Shown: positions 25,655-33,618, numbered from the stretch's first letter. The stretch is DNA of 33,620 bases from Cyanobacteria bacterium M_surface_10_m1_298 (GCA_016882485.1 VGPT01000014.1:1-33620), one strand, 5' to 3'. Notes: generated by a model from the sequence alone, not told the origin. Program-made: numbers and translations.

Positions 25655-26947
25655 TTATCGGGGATCAGGGTCGTCGTCCACCAGCGGTTCGGGCAATCGC
25701 CGACTGATCTCGACACGCTCGATGCGCGGACCATCCATCGCCAGGATCTCGAAGCGGTGCCCCTTCCAGCGCACACTCTCTCCAGGGGAAGGGATGTGCT
25801 GCAGGCGCTCCAGCAGAAAGCCCGCCAGGGTGTGGTGTTCATCGGATTCCGGCAACTGCAGCGCAAGCTCACGGTTGATCTCGTAAATCTCCAGGTCACC
25901 GGCCACCAGCCAGCTGTGCTCCTGCAGCTGCTGCAGGTCGTCTTCCGGGTTTTCGGGATCCTCTTCCTCGCCCACGATCTCGCTGGTGAAATCGGAGATG
26001 GTCACCAGCCCTTCGGTGCCGCCGTGCTCATCCACGACCACCAGCAGGGGCTGACCGCTGCGGATCACCGGCAGCAGTTCAGCCACGGGAGTGGTCTCCT
26101 GCACCTTGGTCACCGGCGTCACGAAGGGAGCCAGGGGGGAGTGGCTCTGCAGCAAACCCTTGGCGATCGGCTCAGCCAGGCGGCGCAGGTCGAGCATGCC
26201 GCGGATGTCGTCAAGGGAGCTGCCGATCACCGGGAAGCGGGCGTGATGGGTGCTGTGCACCGCCTCCATCAGCTCCGCGAAGCGCACCTCGAGCGGCAGG
26301 GTGACCATGCCAGAGCGGGGCACCATCACCTCCCGCACCTGGGTGTCCCGCAGGGAGAACAAGCCCTCGAGCATGTCCCGCTCATCCGGCATCAGCCCGG
26401 TGACACTGTTGGACTCGATCAGCGTCTCCAACTCACCGGCCGAGAGCGCCGGCACCAGCTCATCCCAGTTGCGGGGCAAACCCAACAGCCGCAGCAGCCC
26501 GTTACCCAGCCGCTCCACCACCACCAGCAGGGGCGCCAAGCTGCGCATCAAGCCCTCCAGCACTGGAGCCAGGCGCAGGGCGCTGGCCTCCGGGCGATGC
26601 AACACCCAGGCCTTGGGCACCAAGCCCCCGAGCACCGTGGCGAGCAGCACCAACGCCAGAAACACCCCCGCATCCCACCAGGGCTGATCGGCGCCGCGCG
26701 CAGCCCAGCGCTCCGCCAGGCCGCGTCCACTCCAGCCCAAGGCAATCAAGGCCATCGTCATGCCCAGCTGAGTCGCCACCAGGGCACGGCGAAGGCGTCT
26801 CTGCAAGCGGGCCACCGCCGTGGCCCCGCGGTGGCCATCCGCCTCGAGCAACTGCACCCGGGTGGGGCGCAAGCGGATCAGGGCAAATTCCGATGCGGCG
26901 AAAAAGGCCAGCAGGATCAACAGCGCCGCCGGAGCCAGAAATCGCAT
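25655..26947 (-). CDS. CNNM/CorC (HlyC/CorC) family membrane protein
   Basis: The 430-residue protein has the standard three-part layout. An N-terminal DUF21 membrane domain (about 1-150) has three to four helices and the start FFAASEFALIRLRPTRVQ. A CBS-domain pair (about 195-320) includes VREVMVPRSGM, HHARFPVIGSSLDDIRGML and PLLVVVDEHGGTEGLVTISD. A C-terminal CorC_HlyC domain (about 335-425) includes INRELALQLPE and FEILAMDGPRIERVEI. Family members are implicated in Mg2+ or Co2+ efflux, with the CBS pair sensing Mg-ATP; the ion here is inferred. It starts at the ATG at 26947, only ten bases after the 3' end of a tRNA on the same strand, so it is probably read from the tRNA transcript. Confidence 0.92.
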   Translation of the reverse strand: MRFLAPAALLILLAFFAASEFALIRLRPTRVQLLEADGHRGATAVARLQRRLRRALVATQLGMTMALIALGWSGRGLAERWAARGADQPWWDAGVFLALVLLATVLGGLVPKAWVLHRPEASALRLAPVLEGLMRSLAPLLVVVERLGNGLLRLLGLPRNWDELVPALSAGELETLIESNSVTGLMPDERDMLEGLFSLRDTQVREVMVPRSGMVTLPLEVRFAELMEAVHSTHHARFPVIGSSLDDIRGMLDLRRLAEPIAKGLLQSHSPLAPFVTPVTKVQETTPVAELLPVIRSGQPLLVVVDEHGGTEGLVTISDFTSEIVGEEEDPENPEDDLQQLQEHSWLVAGDLEIYEINRELALQLPESDEHHTLAGFLLERLQHIPSPGESVRWKGHRFEILAMDGPRIERVEISRRLPEPLVDDDPDPR

Positions 26948-26957
26948 CGCGTTGAGA

Positions 26958-27030
26958 TGGGGGTCGCGAGGATCGAACTCGCCTAAGGCGGATTATGAGT
27001 CCGCTGCATTCACCAGATTGCTAGACCCCC
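26958..27030 (-). tRNA. tRNA with CAU anticodon (elongator Met or Ile2)
   Basis: A complete 73-nt cloverleaf reads on the minus strand. The acceptor stem is GGGGGTC/GACCCCC with discriminator A. The D-stem is short (GCA/TGC). The anticodon stem GCGGA/TCCGC has loop CTCATAA (anticodon CAU). The T-stem is GCGAG/CTCGC with loop TTCGATC. Initiator identity is excluded because base pair 1-72 is G-C and the three G-C pairs next to the anticodon loop are missing. Elongator Met and lysidine-modified Ile(CAU) cannot be separated by eye. CCA is not encoded. Confidence 0.93.
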
Positions 27031-27054
27031 GACTGGTGCGCCAGCAGGCCTGAT

Positions 27055-27537
27055 TTACCACAGGCCGCGGATCGGAGCAGCCGCTGGCGAGGGGGTGCTG
27101 CAGCCGCCGCGGGCCAGGCCGGTGCAGAAGCCATTGGAGACATCGGCCGTGCGCCAGGGGAGCGGATGGCTCTGCTGCTCCAGCAGCACTTGATAGGTGT
27201 TCTCCACCGCCGATCCATCCCAGACGATGGTTTGATCCGGGAAGCCCAACCCCATCACCTTGGTGCCATCGCCGCCGCCCATGGCGATGCCGAGGATGTC
27301 GGTGATCTGATGGGTGACATCAATGCCCCGGGCATAGGGCGCGGTGTAGCTGTAGAAGCGCCGCGTCATCAGCTCGGAGGTGGTGGTGACTGGCCCGCAG
27401 CGGCTGACCTCCACCGGCACGGAGCCCTCCAGTGGCGCCTCGAGGCTGGTGGTGCAGACCACGGGGCCCGCCTGCACAGGCGTCAGCGCGCCAAGGCTGA
27501 GCAGCAGCACCAAAGCGGAGGAACGCACTGCCACCAA
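27055..27537 (-). CDS. Small secreted protein, conserved in picocyanobacteria
   Basis: The protein has up to 160 residues and a clear signal peptide (hydrophobic SSALVLLLSLGALTPVQA, cleavage after about residue 23). The mature part begins GPVVCTTSLEAP and contains CGPVTTTSELMTRRFYSY, GIDVTHQITDILGIAMGGGDG and GLGFPDQTIVWDGSAVENTY. Four cysteines remain after cleavage, compatible with two disulphides in the periplasm or lumen. I recall close relatives in other marine Synechococcus but no function. There is no ATG; TTG 27537, GTG 27534 and GTG 27528 are all possible. The tRNA begins 24 bases downstream with no terminator between, so this gene's promoter may also drive the tRNA. Confidence 0.75.
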   Translation of the reverse strand: MVAVRSSALVLLLSLGALTPVQAGPVVCTTSLEAPLEGSVPVEVSRCGPVTTTSELMTRRFYSYTAPYARGIDVTHQITDILGIAMGGGDGTKVMGLGFPDQTIVWDGSAVENTYQVLLEQQSHPLPWRTADVSNGFCTGLARGGCSTPSPAAAPIRGLW

Positions 27538-27591
27538 GCCGTTGGGATCTCTACGCGCAAACTAGACAGCACTTGAGCCTGATGCCAGGGC

Positions 27592-28176
27592 GTGACCCAG
27601 ACCCTCTCGATCCCCTCATCCAGCGCCGAACAACGGCAATTGCTGTTGAAGCTCCTGGCGCAACGGGCCTACCGCCACGGCAACTTCACCCTGGCCTCCG
27701 GACGCACCAGCACGCACTACGTGAATTGCAAGCCCGTGAGCCTGAGCGGGCTGGGGCTGGCCCTGCTCTCGGCCCAAATGCTGGAGCTGGTGGAACCCGA
27801 GGCGGCCGCCGTGGCCGGATTGACCCTCGGGGCTGACCCCCTGGTGAGCGGTGTGGCCCAGGCGGCTGCCCTGGCGGGCCAAGCTCTGGATGCGCTGATC
27901 GTGCGCAAGGAAGCCAAAGGCCATGGCACCGGGGCCTGGCTGGAGGGGCCCCTGCCCGAGCCTGGCAGCCGCATCACCGTGCTGGAAGACGTGGTCACCA
28001 CCGGTGGCTCCTCGCTCAAGGCCGTGAAGCAACTGCGGGAGGCGGGCTACGTGGTGGAACGGGTGGTCACGATCGTGGACCGCCAGGAAGGCGGCCTAGC
28101 AGCGATGCAGGAGGCGGGTCTGGAGCTGCGCAGCCTGTTCCAGCTCGATGAAGTTGCTGCAGCGCATCAGCCGTGA
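27592..28176 (+). CDS. pyrE: Orotate phosphoribosyltransferase
   Basis: PyrE joins orotate to PRPP to make OMP in pyrimidine synthesis. The 194-residue protein shows the PRPP-binding motif [17 protein letters not shown] (129-145), the flexible catalytic loop [10 protein letters not shown] (105-114) and the N-terminal [16 protein letters not shown], all diagnostic. The start is a GTG at 27592 (MTQTLSIPS); CCAGGG just upstream might serve as a weak ribosome-binding site. The TGA stop overlaps the GTG start of the next gene by three bases (GTGA), implying translational coupling. Confidence 0.96.
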   Translation: MTQTLSIPSSSAEQRQLLLKLLAQRAYRHGNFTLASGRTSTHYVNCKPVSLSGLGLALLSAQMLELVEPEAAAVAGLTLGADPLVSGVAQAAALAGQALDALIVRKEAKGHGTGAWLEGPLPEPGSRITVLEDVVTTGGSSLKAVKQLREAGYVVERVVTIVDRQEGGLAAMQEAGLELRSLFQLDEVAAAHQP

Positions 28177-29033
28177 GGCCTACCTGCCGCTGGGGCCTGC
28201 CGATCAGCCTGATTCGGCTCGAAGGCCCAGACGCCCGCCGCTTTCTGCATGGCCAGAGCAGTCAGGCGATTGAGCTGGCCCAACCCGGCAGCTGCCTGCC
28301 CACCTGCTTGATCAGCCCCACGGCCCGCATGCGCGGCCTAGCCCTGGCCTGCATCGATGCCTCAGGGATCGACCTGTTGGTCGTCGCCGGCGATGGCGAC
28401 ACGATCCGCACCCAGCTCGATCGCGTGCTGTTCCCCGCCGACAAGGTCAAGCTGGGCCCCGTCGACTCCGCCACCCTCTGGCAGTGGCAGGGCGAGCCTC
28501 CCAACCACGAAGCAGATCTGCTGCGTCCCGGTGTGGACCTCGGCAGCGGAGCCGGTGCTGCGGTGTGGCTGCAGCGCGCTGGCCAGGGGTTACCTGGCTG
28601 GCTAAGCGACCTGCAGGACCTGGAGCCCGGCGCGATCGAAGCGAACCGGCTCCGGCATGGCCTCCCCGCCGCACCGGCAGAACTCAACGACGAAACCAAC
28701 CCCTTTGAGCTCGGTCTGGCGCCCTGGGTCAGCCTCAACAAGGGGTGCTACGTGGGCCAGGAAACCCTGGCCAAGCTGGCCACCTACGACGGGGTTAAAC
28801 AACAGCTGCGCCACTGGCGAAGCGACACCCCCGTGGCTCCCGGCACCAGCCTGTCCACCAGCGCTGGGGAGCGGGCCGGATTGATCACCTCCGCCCAGGG
28901 CTGTGAAGGCTTGGCGCTGGTGCGGCGCAGCTGCCTGGAGCACGCAACCCTGCTGGCCGCTGAGACTCCCCTGCAAGTCAGTGTGCCCCTGGGCTTTGTC
29001 GCGCCCCCCGTGGGAGCAGGCGGCCAGGGCTAA
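28173..29033 (+). CDS. ygfZ: YgfZ/GcvT-domain folate-binding protein
   Basis: The 286-residue protein belongs to the YgfZ (IBA57-like) family, tetrahydrofolate-binding relatives of the glycine-cleavage T-protein that help repair or maturation of Fe-S enzymes. The diagnostic K-G-C-Y-x-G-Q-E motif is present at 190-197, including the essential C192. The N-terminal [17 protein letters not shown] is the usual opening. The GTG at 28173 overlaps the end of pyrE. Its TAA stop shares CTAA (29030-29033) with the TAG of the convergent nuclease gene. Clients in this organism could include LeuC and IspH, both Fe-S enzymes in this window, but that is only circumstantial. Confidence 0.93.
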   Translation: MRPTCRWGLPISLIRLEGPDARRFLHGQSSQAIELAQPGSCLPTCLISPTARMRGLALACIDASGIDLLVVAGDGDTIRTQLDRVLFPADKVKLGPVDSATLWQWQGEPPNHEADLLRPGVDLGSGAGAAVWLQRAGQGLPGWLSDLQDLEPGAIEANRLRHGLPAAPAELNDETNPFELGLAPWVSLNKGCYVGQETLAKLATYDGVKQQLRHWRSDTPVAPGTSLSTSAGERAGLITSAQGCEGLALVRRSCLEHATLLAAETPLQVSVPLGFVAPPVGAGGQG

Positions 29034-30490
29034 TCCTGCCGGTCCTGGTGGAGCAGCCAAGCCGCCACCGCCCAGGTGGCCAGGGCATCGTCGTGGTTGT
29101 AGCGGAAGATCCGGCGCAGGTTCTGGCGTGAGCCGCGGCCGGCCGGCCCTTGGCCCCCCAGCCGCCAACGGCGCCACCAGAGCAGGGCTCTGGCACCATC
29201 GACGCCCTTCTGGCGCCAGGCAAAGCCCATCCAGCTGGCCACGGCCTTGAGGCCATAGCTGTTGGTGGGCATCCACCAGTGGCGGCGCAAGCGCTGGTGC
29301 ACATCCAGCATCCGCTCGCGCAGGGCCTGGATCTCCCGCTCCCGAGCCCCCTGGCGCTGGGCCAGCTTGACCAAAGCCAGCAGTTCTGTTTCGCCGTAGT
29401 GCAGCACCGGCCAGCCCGGATAGGCCGCTAGCAGACGCTGCAAGCGCAGCCAGAGCCGCTCTTCCCCGTGTTCCCATAGGGCCAGCATCGGGTGATAAGG
29501 CGCTTGGGCCGCCTCACTGAGCGCAGGCCAATGGCCATCGGGGTTGCGGGGCAAACGCACGAAGCCGTGCAGAAAATCGTCGCGGGCGTCGGGATCCGAC
29601 TCGATGTCGTAGATCAGCACCCCGGGAGCCGTCTCCAGCTCGGGGAGCGCGGCTGCGGGATCTCGCCGCAGGGGCTCGCCCCGATGCTGCACCTGGGCTT
29701 GCGTCACCAGTTGTCCCGCAATCTCTGCGTGCTGCTCCCCATAGACCAGCAGGGATTGAGAGAGGGCCTCGGGCTGCGCTTGGGCCAGGGCCTCCAGACG
29801 ATCGATCCCCAGCTCCAGGAGCATGTCGCGGCGCTTCGCCCCGATGCCACTCACCTCACTGAGGTGCCCCTCCTCTGCCGCGGCCTGATCACAACAGGCC
29901 TTCCAGCTGCAAAGCACGCACTTCTTGCGGTCCGCCACCAAAGGCGGTGGCGTGGGCCGCTCCAGATCCGTGGCCAGGCGCTGCAGGGCCTCATCGAGCT
30001 GCTGGGGCAGGCTGCCGCCGAGGGTCAGGGTTTCCTGCTGCAACGCTCGCCCCGAGCCTGAGAGCACCAAGCCACTGCGCACCGCAGCCTGCTGCTCCTC
30101 CGCCAACAGACGTCCCCAGAGGGCCAACACCACCCGGTGTTCACGGGTGGTGCGGCGGCCGGGGCGAAACATCACGGGCCGGTAGCCGTGCTCACCCCAG
30201 CGACTACTGCCTGGCACCCGCTGCAGCAAGGGGGGATGGGCTTCCACACCAGCGCCCCGCAGACGCAGACCAACCACCGCTGGCGCCCCCGCGAGGGCCG
30301 CCGCTTCTCCACGCCCCGGCCGCTGCGGGAACAGGGTGGAAAAACTGCGGCGCTGCTCATCGAGTTGCAGCTCGCGGTGGGCCGTCCACAGCCGCAGATC
30401 AGGATCAGCGTGTCGGTCCAACCAGGCGCGACGCTTGCAGCGCAACCAACTGCGCAACAGGCGATCGTTGAGCGGGATCGGAGCTGGCAC
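29030..30490 (-). CDS. TM0106-family RecB-like putative nuclease
   Basis: The protein has 486 residues in three parts. The N-terminal Cas4/RecB-like portion has C18 (LRCKRRAWLD) and a distant cysteine set C191, C194, C199/C200 (KKCVLCSWKACC), the four-cysteine arrangement that holds an Fe-S cluster in Cas4/AddB-type nucleases. A helix-hairpin-helix DNA-binding motif follows (LSEVSGIGAKRRDMLLELGI, about 210-229). The C-terminal RNase-H-like, DEDD-type exonuclease region has IYDIESDP (D295, E297), an HYGETEL stretch (about 364-370) and YNHDDALAT (464-472). It is a predicted DNA or RNA processing enzyme of unknown pathway; no CRISPR array or cas gene is nearby. The start is GTG at 30490. Confidence 0.88.
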   Translation of the reverse strand: MPAPIPLNDRLLRSWLRCKRRAWLDRHADPDLRLWTAHRELQLDEQRRSFSTLFPQRPGRGEAAALAGAPAVVGLRLRGAGVEAHPPLLQRVPGSSRWGEHGYRPVMFRPGRRTTREHRVVLALWGRLLAEEQQAAVRSGLVLSGSGRALQQETLTLGGSLPQQLDEALQRLATDLERPTPPPLVADRKKCVLCSWKACCDQAAAEEGHLSEVSGIGAKRRDMLLELGIDRLEALAQAQPEALSQSLLVYGEQHAEIAGQLVTQAQVQHRGEPLRRDPAAALPELETAPGVLIYDIESDPDARDDFLHGFVRLPRNPDGHWPALSEAAQAPYHPMLALWEHGEERLWLRLQRLLAAYPGWPVLHYGETELLALVKLAQRQGAREREIQALRERMLDVHQRLRRHWWMPTNSYGLKAVASWMGFAWRQKGVDGARALLWWRRWRLGGQGPAGRGSRQNLRRIFRYNHDDALATWAVAAWLLHQDRQD

Positions 30491-30551
30491 CCCGCAACGC
30501 TAAGTGGCCATCACGAGTAGCAGCATGGGAGGGCGACCATGCTCCGCCCCG

Positions 30552-32018
30552 ATGGCTTCAGCGCCCCTGCCCCTGGAGGCCAGCCCGATCGCCTTCGGCA
30601 CCGATGGCTGGCGCGGCATCCTCGGGGTCGACATCACCGTGGAGCGCCTGCTGACGGTGGCCGCGGCCTCCGCACGGGAGCTCGAGTATTCGGCACCCGA
30701 GAGGCTGAACAGCCGAGAAATCGTGATCGGCTACGACCGGCGTTTCCTCGCCCCCGAGCTCGCCGAAGCGATCTGCAGCGCCGTGCGTGGCGCCGATCTG
30801 GTGCCGGTGCTGGCCGAAGCGCCAATCCCCACCCCCGCCGCCAGTTGGGCCGTGGTGGAGCGCCAGGCCCTGGGGGCCCTGGTGATCACCGCCAGCCACA
30901 ACCCCCCCGAGTGGCTGGGGCTCAAGATCAAAGGCCCCTTCGGCGGCTCGGTGGAAGGCGACTTCACCAAGCGGGTGGAGCTGCGGCTGGAAGCTGGCGG
31001 AGTCAGTGTGCCGATCCCTGGCGAAACCCTGCGCTTCGATGCCATGGGCACCTACCTGGCGGGCCTCAAAGCCAAGGTGGATACTGCGGCCCTCAGCGCC
31101 GGCCTGGAGCGCTTGGGCCTGCAGGTGATCGTGGATCCGATGCATGGCTCCGCCGCCGGTGGGCTGAGCCGTCTGCTGGAGGGGGCCGCCGCCAGTGATC
31201 ACCTGCGCGAAATCCGCTCCAACCGCGATCCGCTGTTTGGCGGCAACCCACCCGAGCCCCTGGCGCCCTATCTGCAGGAGCTGATCGCCGAGGTGCGCGC
31301 TTCCACCCTGGCCGGCCGGCCGGCGGTGGGGATCGTCTTCGACGGCGACGGCGACCGCATCGCCGCCGTGGATGAACACGGCCGCTTCTGCAGCACCCAG
31401 CTGTTGATGCCCCTGTTCATCGATCACCTAGCCCGCGCCAAAGGGCTGGGCGGTTCGGTGGTGAAAACCGTGAGCGGCTCCGATCTGATGCAGCTGGTGG
31501 CCGAAAACCTGGGCCGCCCGGTGCTGGAAAAAGCGGTGGGCTTCAAGTACATCGCCGCCGAGATGCTCGCCAGCGACGTACTGGTGGGCGGTGAGGAATC
31601 GGGCGGTGTGGGCTTCGGAGGGCACCTGCCGGAGCGCGATGCCCTCTACGCGGCGTTGCTGTTGATCGAGGCGTTGGTAGAGGGCGGCAAGCCCCTGGGC
31701 GAGCGCGTCAGTGAATTGCAAGAGCGCTGCGGCGGCGCCGCGGCCTACGACCGCCTCGATCTGCGCCTGCGTGACATGGCCACCCGACAGCGCCTGGAAC
31801 AGTTCCTGGCCGCCACGCCCCCGCAGGAGGTGGCCGGCGTGGCCGTGCAGGAGGTGATCACCACCGACGGCGTGAAGCTGCGGCTTGGACCCAGCCACTG
31901 GCTGATGCTGCGCTTCTCGGGCACCGAGCCCCTGCTGCGTCTCTACTGCGAGGCCCCCAGCCAGGCCCGCGTAGCCGAGGTCCTGGCCTGGGCCCGTCAG
32001 CTGGCGGAGAGCATCTGA
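30552..32018 (+). CDS. Phosphoglucomutase/phosphomannomutase family protein
   Basis: This 488-residue alpha-D-phosphohexomutase shows all four signatures: the phosphoserine loop TASHNP (S115), the Mg2+ loop FDGDGDR (D264, D266, D268), the sugar-recognition loop GEESGGVGF and the phosphate-binding FSGTEPLLRLY near the C-terminus. It interconverts hexose-1- and hexose-6-phosphates, feeding glycogen or surface-polysaccharide synthesis; glucose versus mannose preference is not certain, though GEESG favours glucose. The ATG at 30552 matches the family start (FGTDGWRGILG follows); an upstream frame start at 30504 is less likely. The stop and the rdgB start overlap as TGATG. Confidence 0.94.
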   Translation: MASAPLPLEASPIAFGTDGWRGILGVDITVERLLTVAAASARELEYSAPERLNSREIVIGYDRRFLAPELAEAICSAVRGADLVPVLAEAPIPTPAASWAVVERQALGALVITASHNPPEWLGLKIKGPFGGSVEGDFTKRVELRLEAGGVSVPIPGETLRFDAMGTYLAGLKAKVDTAALSAGLERLGLQVIVDPMHGSAAGGLSRLLEGAAASDHLREIRSNRDPLFGGNPPEPLAPYLQELIAEVRASTLAGRPAVGIVFDGDGDRIAAVDEHGRFCSTQLLMPLFIDHLARAKGLGGSVVKTVSGSDLMQLVAENLGRPVLEKAVGFKYIAAEMLASDVLVGGEESGGVGFGGHLPERDALYAALLLIEALVEGGKPLGERVSELQERCGGAAAYDRLDLRLRDMATRQRLEQFLAATPPQEVAGVAVQEVITTDGVKLRLGPSHWLMLRFSGTEPLLRLYCEAPSQARVAEVLAWARQLAESI

Positions 32019-32620
32019 TGACCACCCTGGTGATTGCCAGCGGCAACGCCGGCAAGGTGCGCGAATTCGCCGCCCTCCTGAGTGAGCTCAGCCTCGATGT
32101 GCAGCCGCAACCGGATGGGTTTGAGGTGGAGGAAACGGGCAGCACCTTTGCGGAGAACGCCCGCCTCAAAGCGATCGCCGTGGCCCGCATCACCGGCTGC
32201 TGGGCCCTGGCCGACGACTCGGGCCTCAGCGTTGATGCCCTCGGCGGCGCTCCCGGGGTGCACTCCGCCCGCTACGCCGACAGCGACAGCGCCCGGATCG
32301 AGCGCCTGCTGCGCGAACTGAGTGAGGCCGGCGCCCACAGCGACGAGGCGCGCGCCGCCCACTTCACCGCGGCCCTGGCCCTTGCCAATCCGGCGGGCGA
32401 AGTGGTGCTGGACGTGGAAGGCCTCTGCCCCGGCCAGATCCTGGAAGCCCCGCGCGGCGAAGGCGGCTTCGGCTACGACCCGGTGTTCTTCGTGCCGGAA
32501 GCGGGCCTCACCTTTGCGGAGATGCCCCACAGCCAGAAAGCCAGCCTGGGTCATCGAGGCCGAGCCTTTGCGGCGCTGAAACCGAAGCTGCGGGAGCTGC
32601 TGGTGAACCCTGCGGGTTAA
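32018..32620 (+). CDS. rdgB: Non-canonical purine NTP pyrophosphatase (RdgB/HAM1)
   Basis: RdgB hydrolyses dITP, ITP and XTP to monophosphates, keeping deaminated purines out of DNA and RNA. The 200-residue protein shows VIASGNAGKVREF (5-17), TFAENARLKA (E46, N47), ALADDSGLSVDALGGAPGVHSARY (64-86; catalytic D67), GFGYDPVFFVPE and GHRGRAF. Its ATG at 32018 shares a base with the preceding stop (TGATG), so it is translationally coupled to the hexomutase gene. Its TAA stop shares TTAA (32617-32620) with the stop of the convergent HepT-like gene. Confidence 0.96.
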   Translation: MTTLVIASGNAGKVREFAALLSELSLDVQPQPDGFEVEETGSTFAENARLKAIAVARITGCWALADDSGLSVDALGGAPGVHSARYADSDSARIERLLRELSEAGAHSDEARAAHFTAALALANPAGEVVLDVEGLCPGQILEAPRGEGGFGYDPVFFVPEAGLTFAEMPHSQKASLGHRGRAFAALKPKLRELLVNPAG

Positions 32621-33117
32621 TCCTGATCAGCAGCCAGCTCCTCCAACCAGAACTCAAACGCTTGCAGCTGCTGCTCCACAGCAGGCCACAGATCAAGCGA
32701 TTGCCGAAGCAAGCGCAACACCTGATCTGGCTCGAGCTCGTAGGCATAGAGATGACGCACCACATGCCGAAAGCGCATGAGCTCCGCCAAAGGCCGAACC
32801 GTTGAGGCATCCAGCACGGCGGGTCTGCTCTCGGTGGCCACCGCCATGCGCTCGAGCAAGCGCCGATGCCAATCAGCTCCCTCCGGCGGGCCTCCATTCA
32901 GCACACGCACAATCTGAACAAAACAACGCTCAATGCCGGTGTAGAGGCTCTGCAAGCGCAACGCCGCTGCATCACAGCGCTCTTTAGCAGCTTCAGGAAC
33001 CTGCCACAGCCGCTGCAATTCATCCAGGCTTTGAACGAGTTGGTTGAGCTTGGAGCGCTCCACCTGTAAGTCGATGCGCAGCTCGGCCACTCGACGCTCG
33101 GAGGGCAGCGGTGCCAT
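32617..33117 (-). CDS. HepT-like protein (putative RNase toxin / nucleotidyltransferase partner)
   Basis: This 166-residue, almost all-helical protein carries R117-x4-H122 followed by x-Y124 (RHVVRHLYAYEL), matching the R-X4-6-H / H-x-Y motif of HEPN-type HepT ribonucleases; in characterised systems the tyrosine is AMPylated by the MNT partner to silence the toxin. The residue usually following R is N; here it is H118. An N-terminal coiled region (about 10-45) precedes the core. The ATG at 33117 overlaps the stop of the nucleotidyltransferase gene (TGATG), the normal arrangement for an MNT-HepT pair. Toxicity and direction of control are inferred from the family. It is longer than many HepT proteins (about 110-145 residues). 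Confidence 0.8.
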   Translation of the reverse strand: MAPLPSERRVAELRIDLQVERSKLNQLVQSLDELQRLWQVPEAAKERCDAAALRLQSLYTGIERCFVQIVRVLNGGPPEGADWHRRLLERMAVATESRPAVLDASTVRPLAELMRFRHVVRHLYAYELEPDQVLRLLRQSLDLWPAVEQQLQAFEFWLEELAADQD

Positions 33118-33482
33118 CAGAGCAGCCTGCGCCCTTGATCACGCAGCCGCTGCTGCCAATGGAGCGGCAAAGATTCCAGGCGCACGAGATCCACAGGGAG
33201 CTGGGCTTCTGAACCAGGGCCCTCAAGACACTCCATCGCAGCTAACAGGGCCTCATGGGGCAAGCCCTGCACACAGAGGTCGAGATCCGAACCAAGCCCG
33301 AAGCCAGGCTCCAGCAGCGATCCGAACACCCACATGGCTTGGATCTCAGGCCAACGCGCCCGCAATGTGGCTGCAGCGTCCTGGGCCTGGCGCTCTCCTA
33401 GTCGACGGCGCTCAGCAATCGCCACGGCTTCGGCCTGGCGTCGCTGCTGCCAATGCTGGCGATGGGCAGGCGAAACCACCAT
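33117..33482 (-). CDS. MNT-type nucleotidyltransferase (MntA-like antitoxin)
   Basis: The 121-residue protein has the minimal nucleotidyltransferase signature with exact spacing: G54-S55-x10-D66-x-D68 (VFGSLLEPGFGLGSDLDL), and a third acidic residue D98 in LPVDLVRLE. In MntA-HepT systems this enzyme adds AMP units to the HepT toxin. The N-terminal basic helix (about 8-45, rich in Q, R and A) is unusual and might contact nucleic acid or the toxin. Start is ATG at 33482, four bases after the stop of an upstream gene that runs off the window, so the pair may be expressed from that gene's promoter. Confidence 0.85.
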   Translation of the reverse strand: MVVSPAHRQHWQQRRQAEAVAIAERRRLGERQAQDAAATLRARWPEIQAMWVFGSLLEPGFGLGSDLDLCVQGLPHEALLAAMECLEGPGSEAQLPVDLVRLESLPLHWQQRLRDQGRRLL

Positions 33483-33486
33483 CTCT

Positions 33487-33618
33487 TCAGATTAGGCAGT
33501 AATCCAAAGCCAAACTCACGGAGTTGCTGGGCGCAGGGGCTTCATCGGGATTGAAGCTGCGGGCCATGGCGAGGTACGGCATCGGTCTGGGCGAGCCGCC
33601 GCCGCGTTGATCAATGCG
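33487..33618 (-). CDS. C-terminal tail of an unidentified protein (truncated by window end)
   Basis: A frame open to the window edge gives 43 residues ending DEAPAPSNSVSLALDYCLI then TGA at 33489-33487. The segment includes RIDQRGGGSPRPMPYLAMAR. I do not recognise the family. Support is only the lack of stops, tight spacing (four bases) to the nucleotidyltransferase start and a codon usage like the neighbours. Confidence 0.45.
   Translation of the reverse strand, partial: RIDQRGGGSPRPMPYLAMARSFNPDEAPAPSNSVSLALDYCLI

Noticed and set aside
25757-26986. 409-codon open frame antisense to the CorC-type gene
   Set aside because: Gln/His-rich shadow sequence without domains, extending into the tRNA.
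26958-27030. Initiator tRNA-fMet
   Set aside because: The 1-72 position is a G-C pair rather than the unpaired type and the anticodon stem lacks three consecutive G-C pairs by the loop.
27033-27044. CTGG-tgcg-CCAG dyad between the tRNA and the secreted-protein gene
   Set aside because: Only four base pairs flank the loop and no T-run follows on the minus strand, so it cannot be called a terminator.
29030-30490. Cas4-type gene as a sign of a CRISPR-Cas locus
   Set aside because: The added HhH and RNase-H-like domains fit the TM0106 family, and no repeats or other cas genes are seen anywhere in the window.
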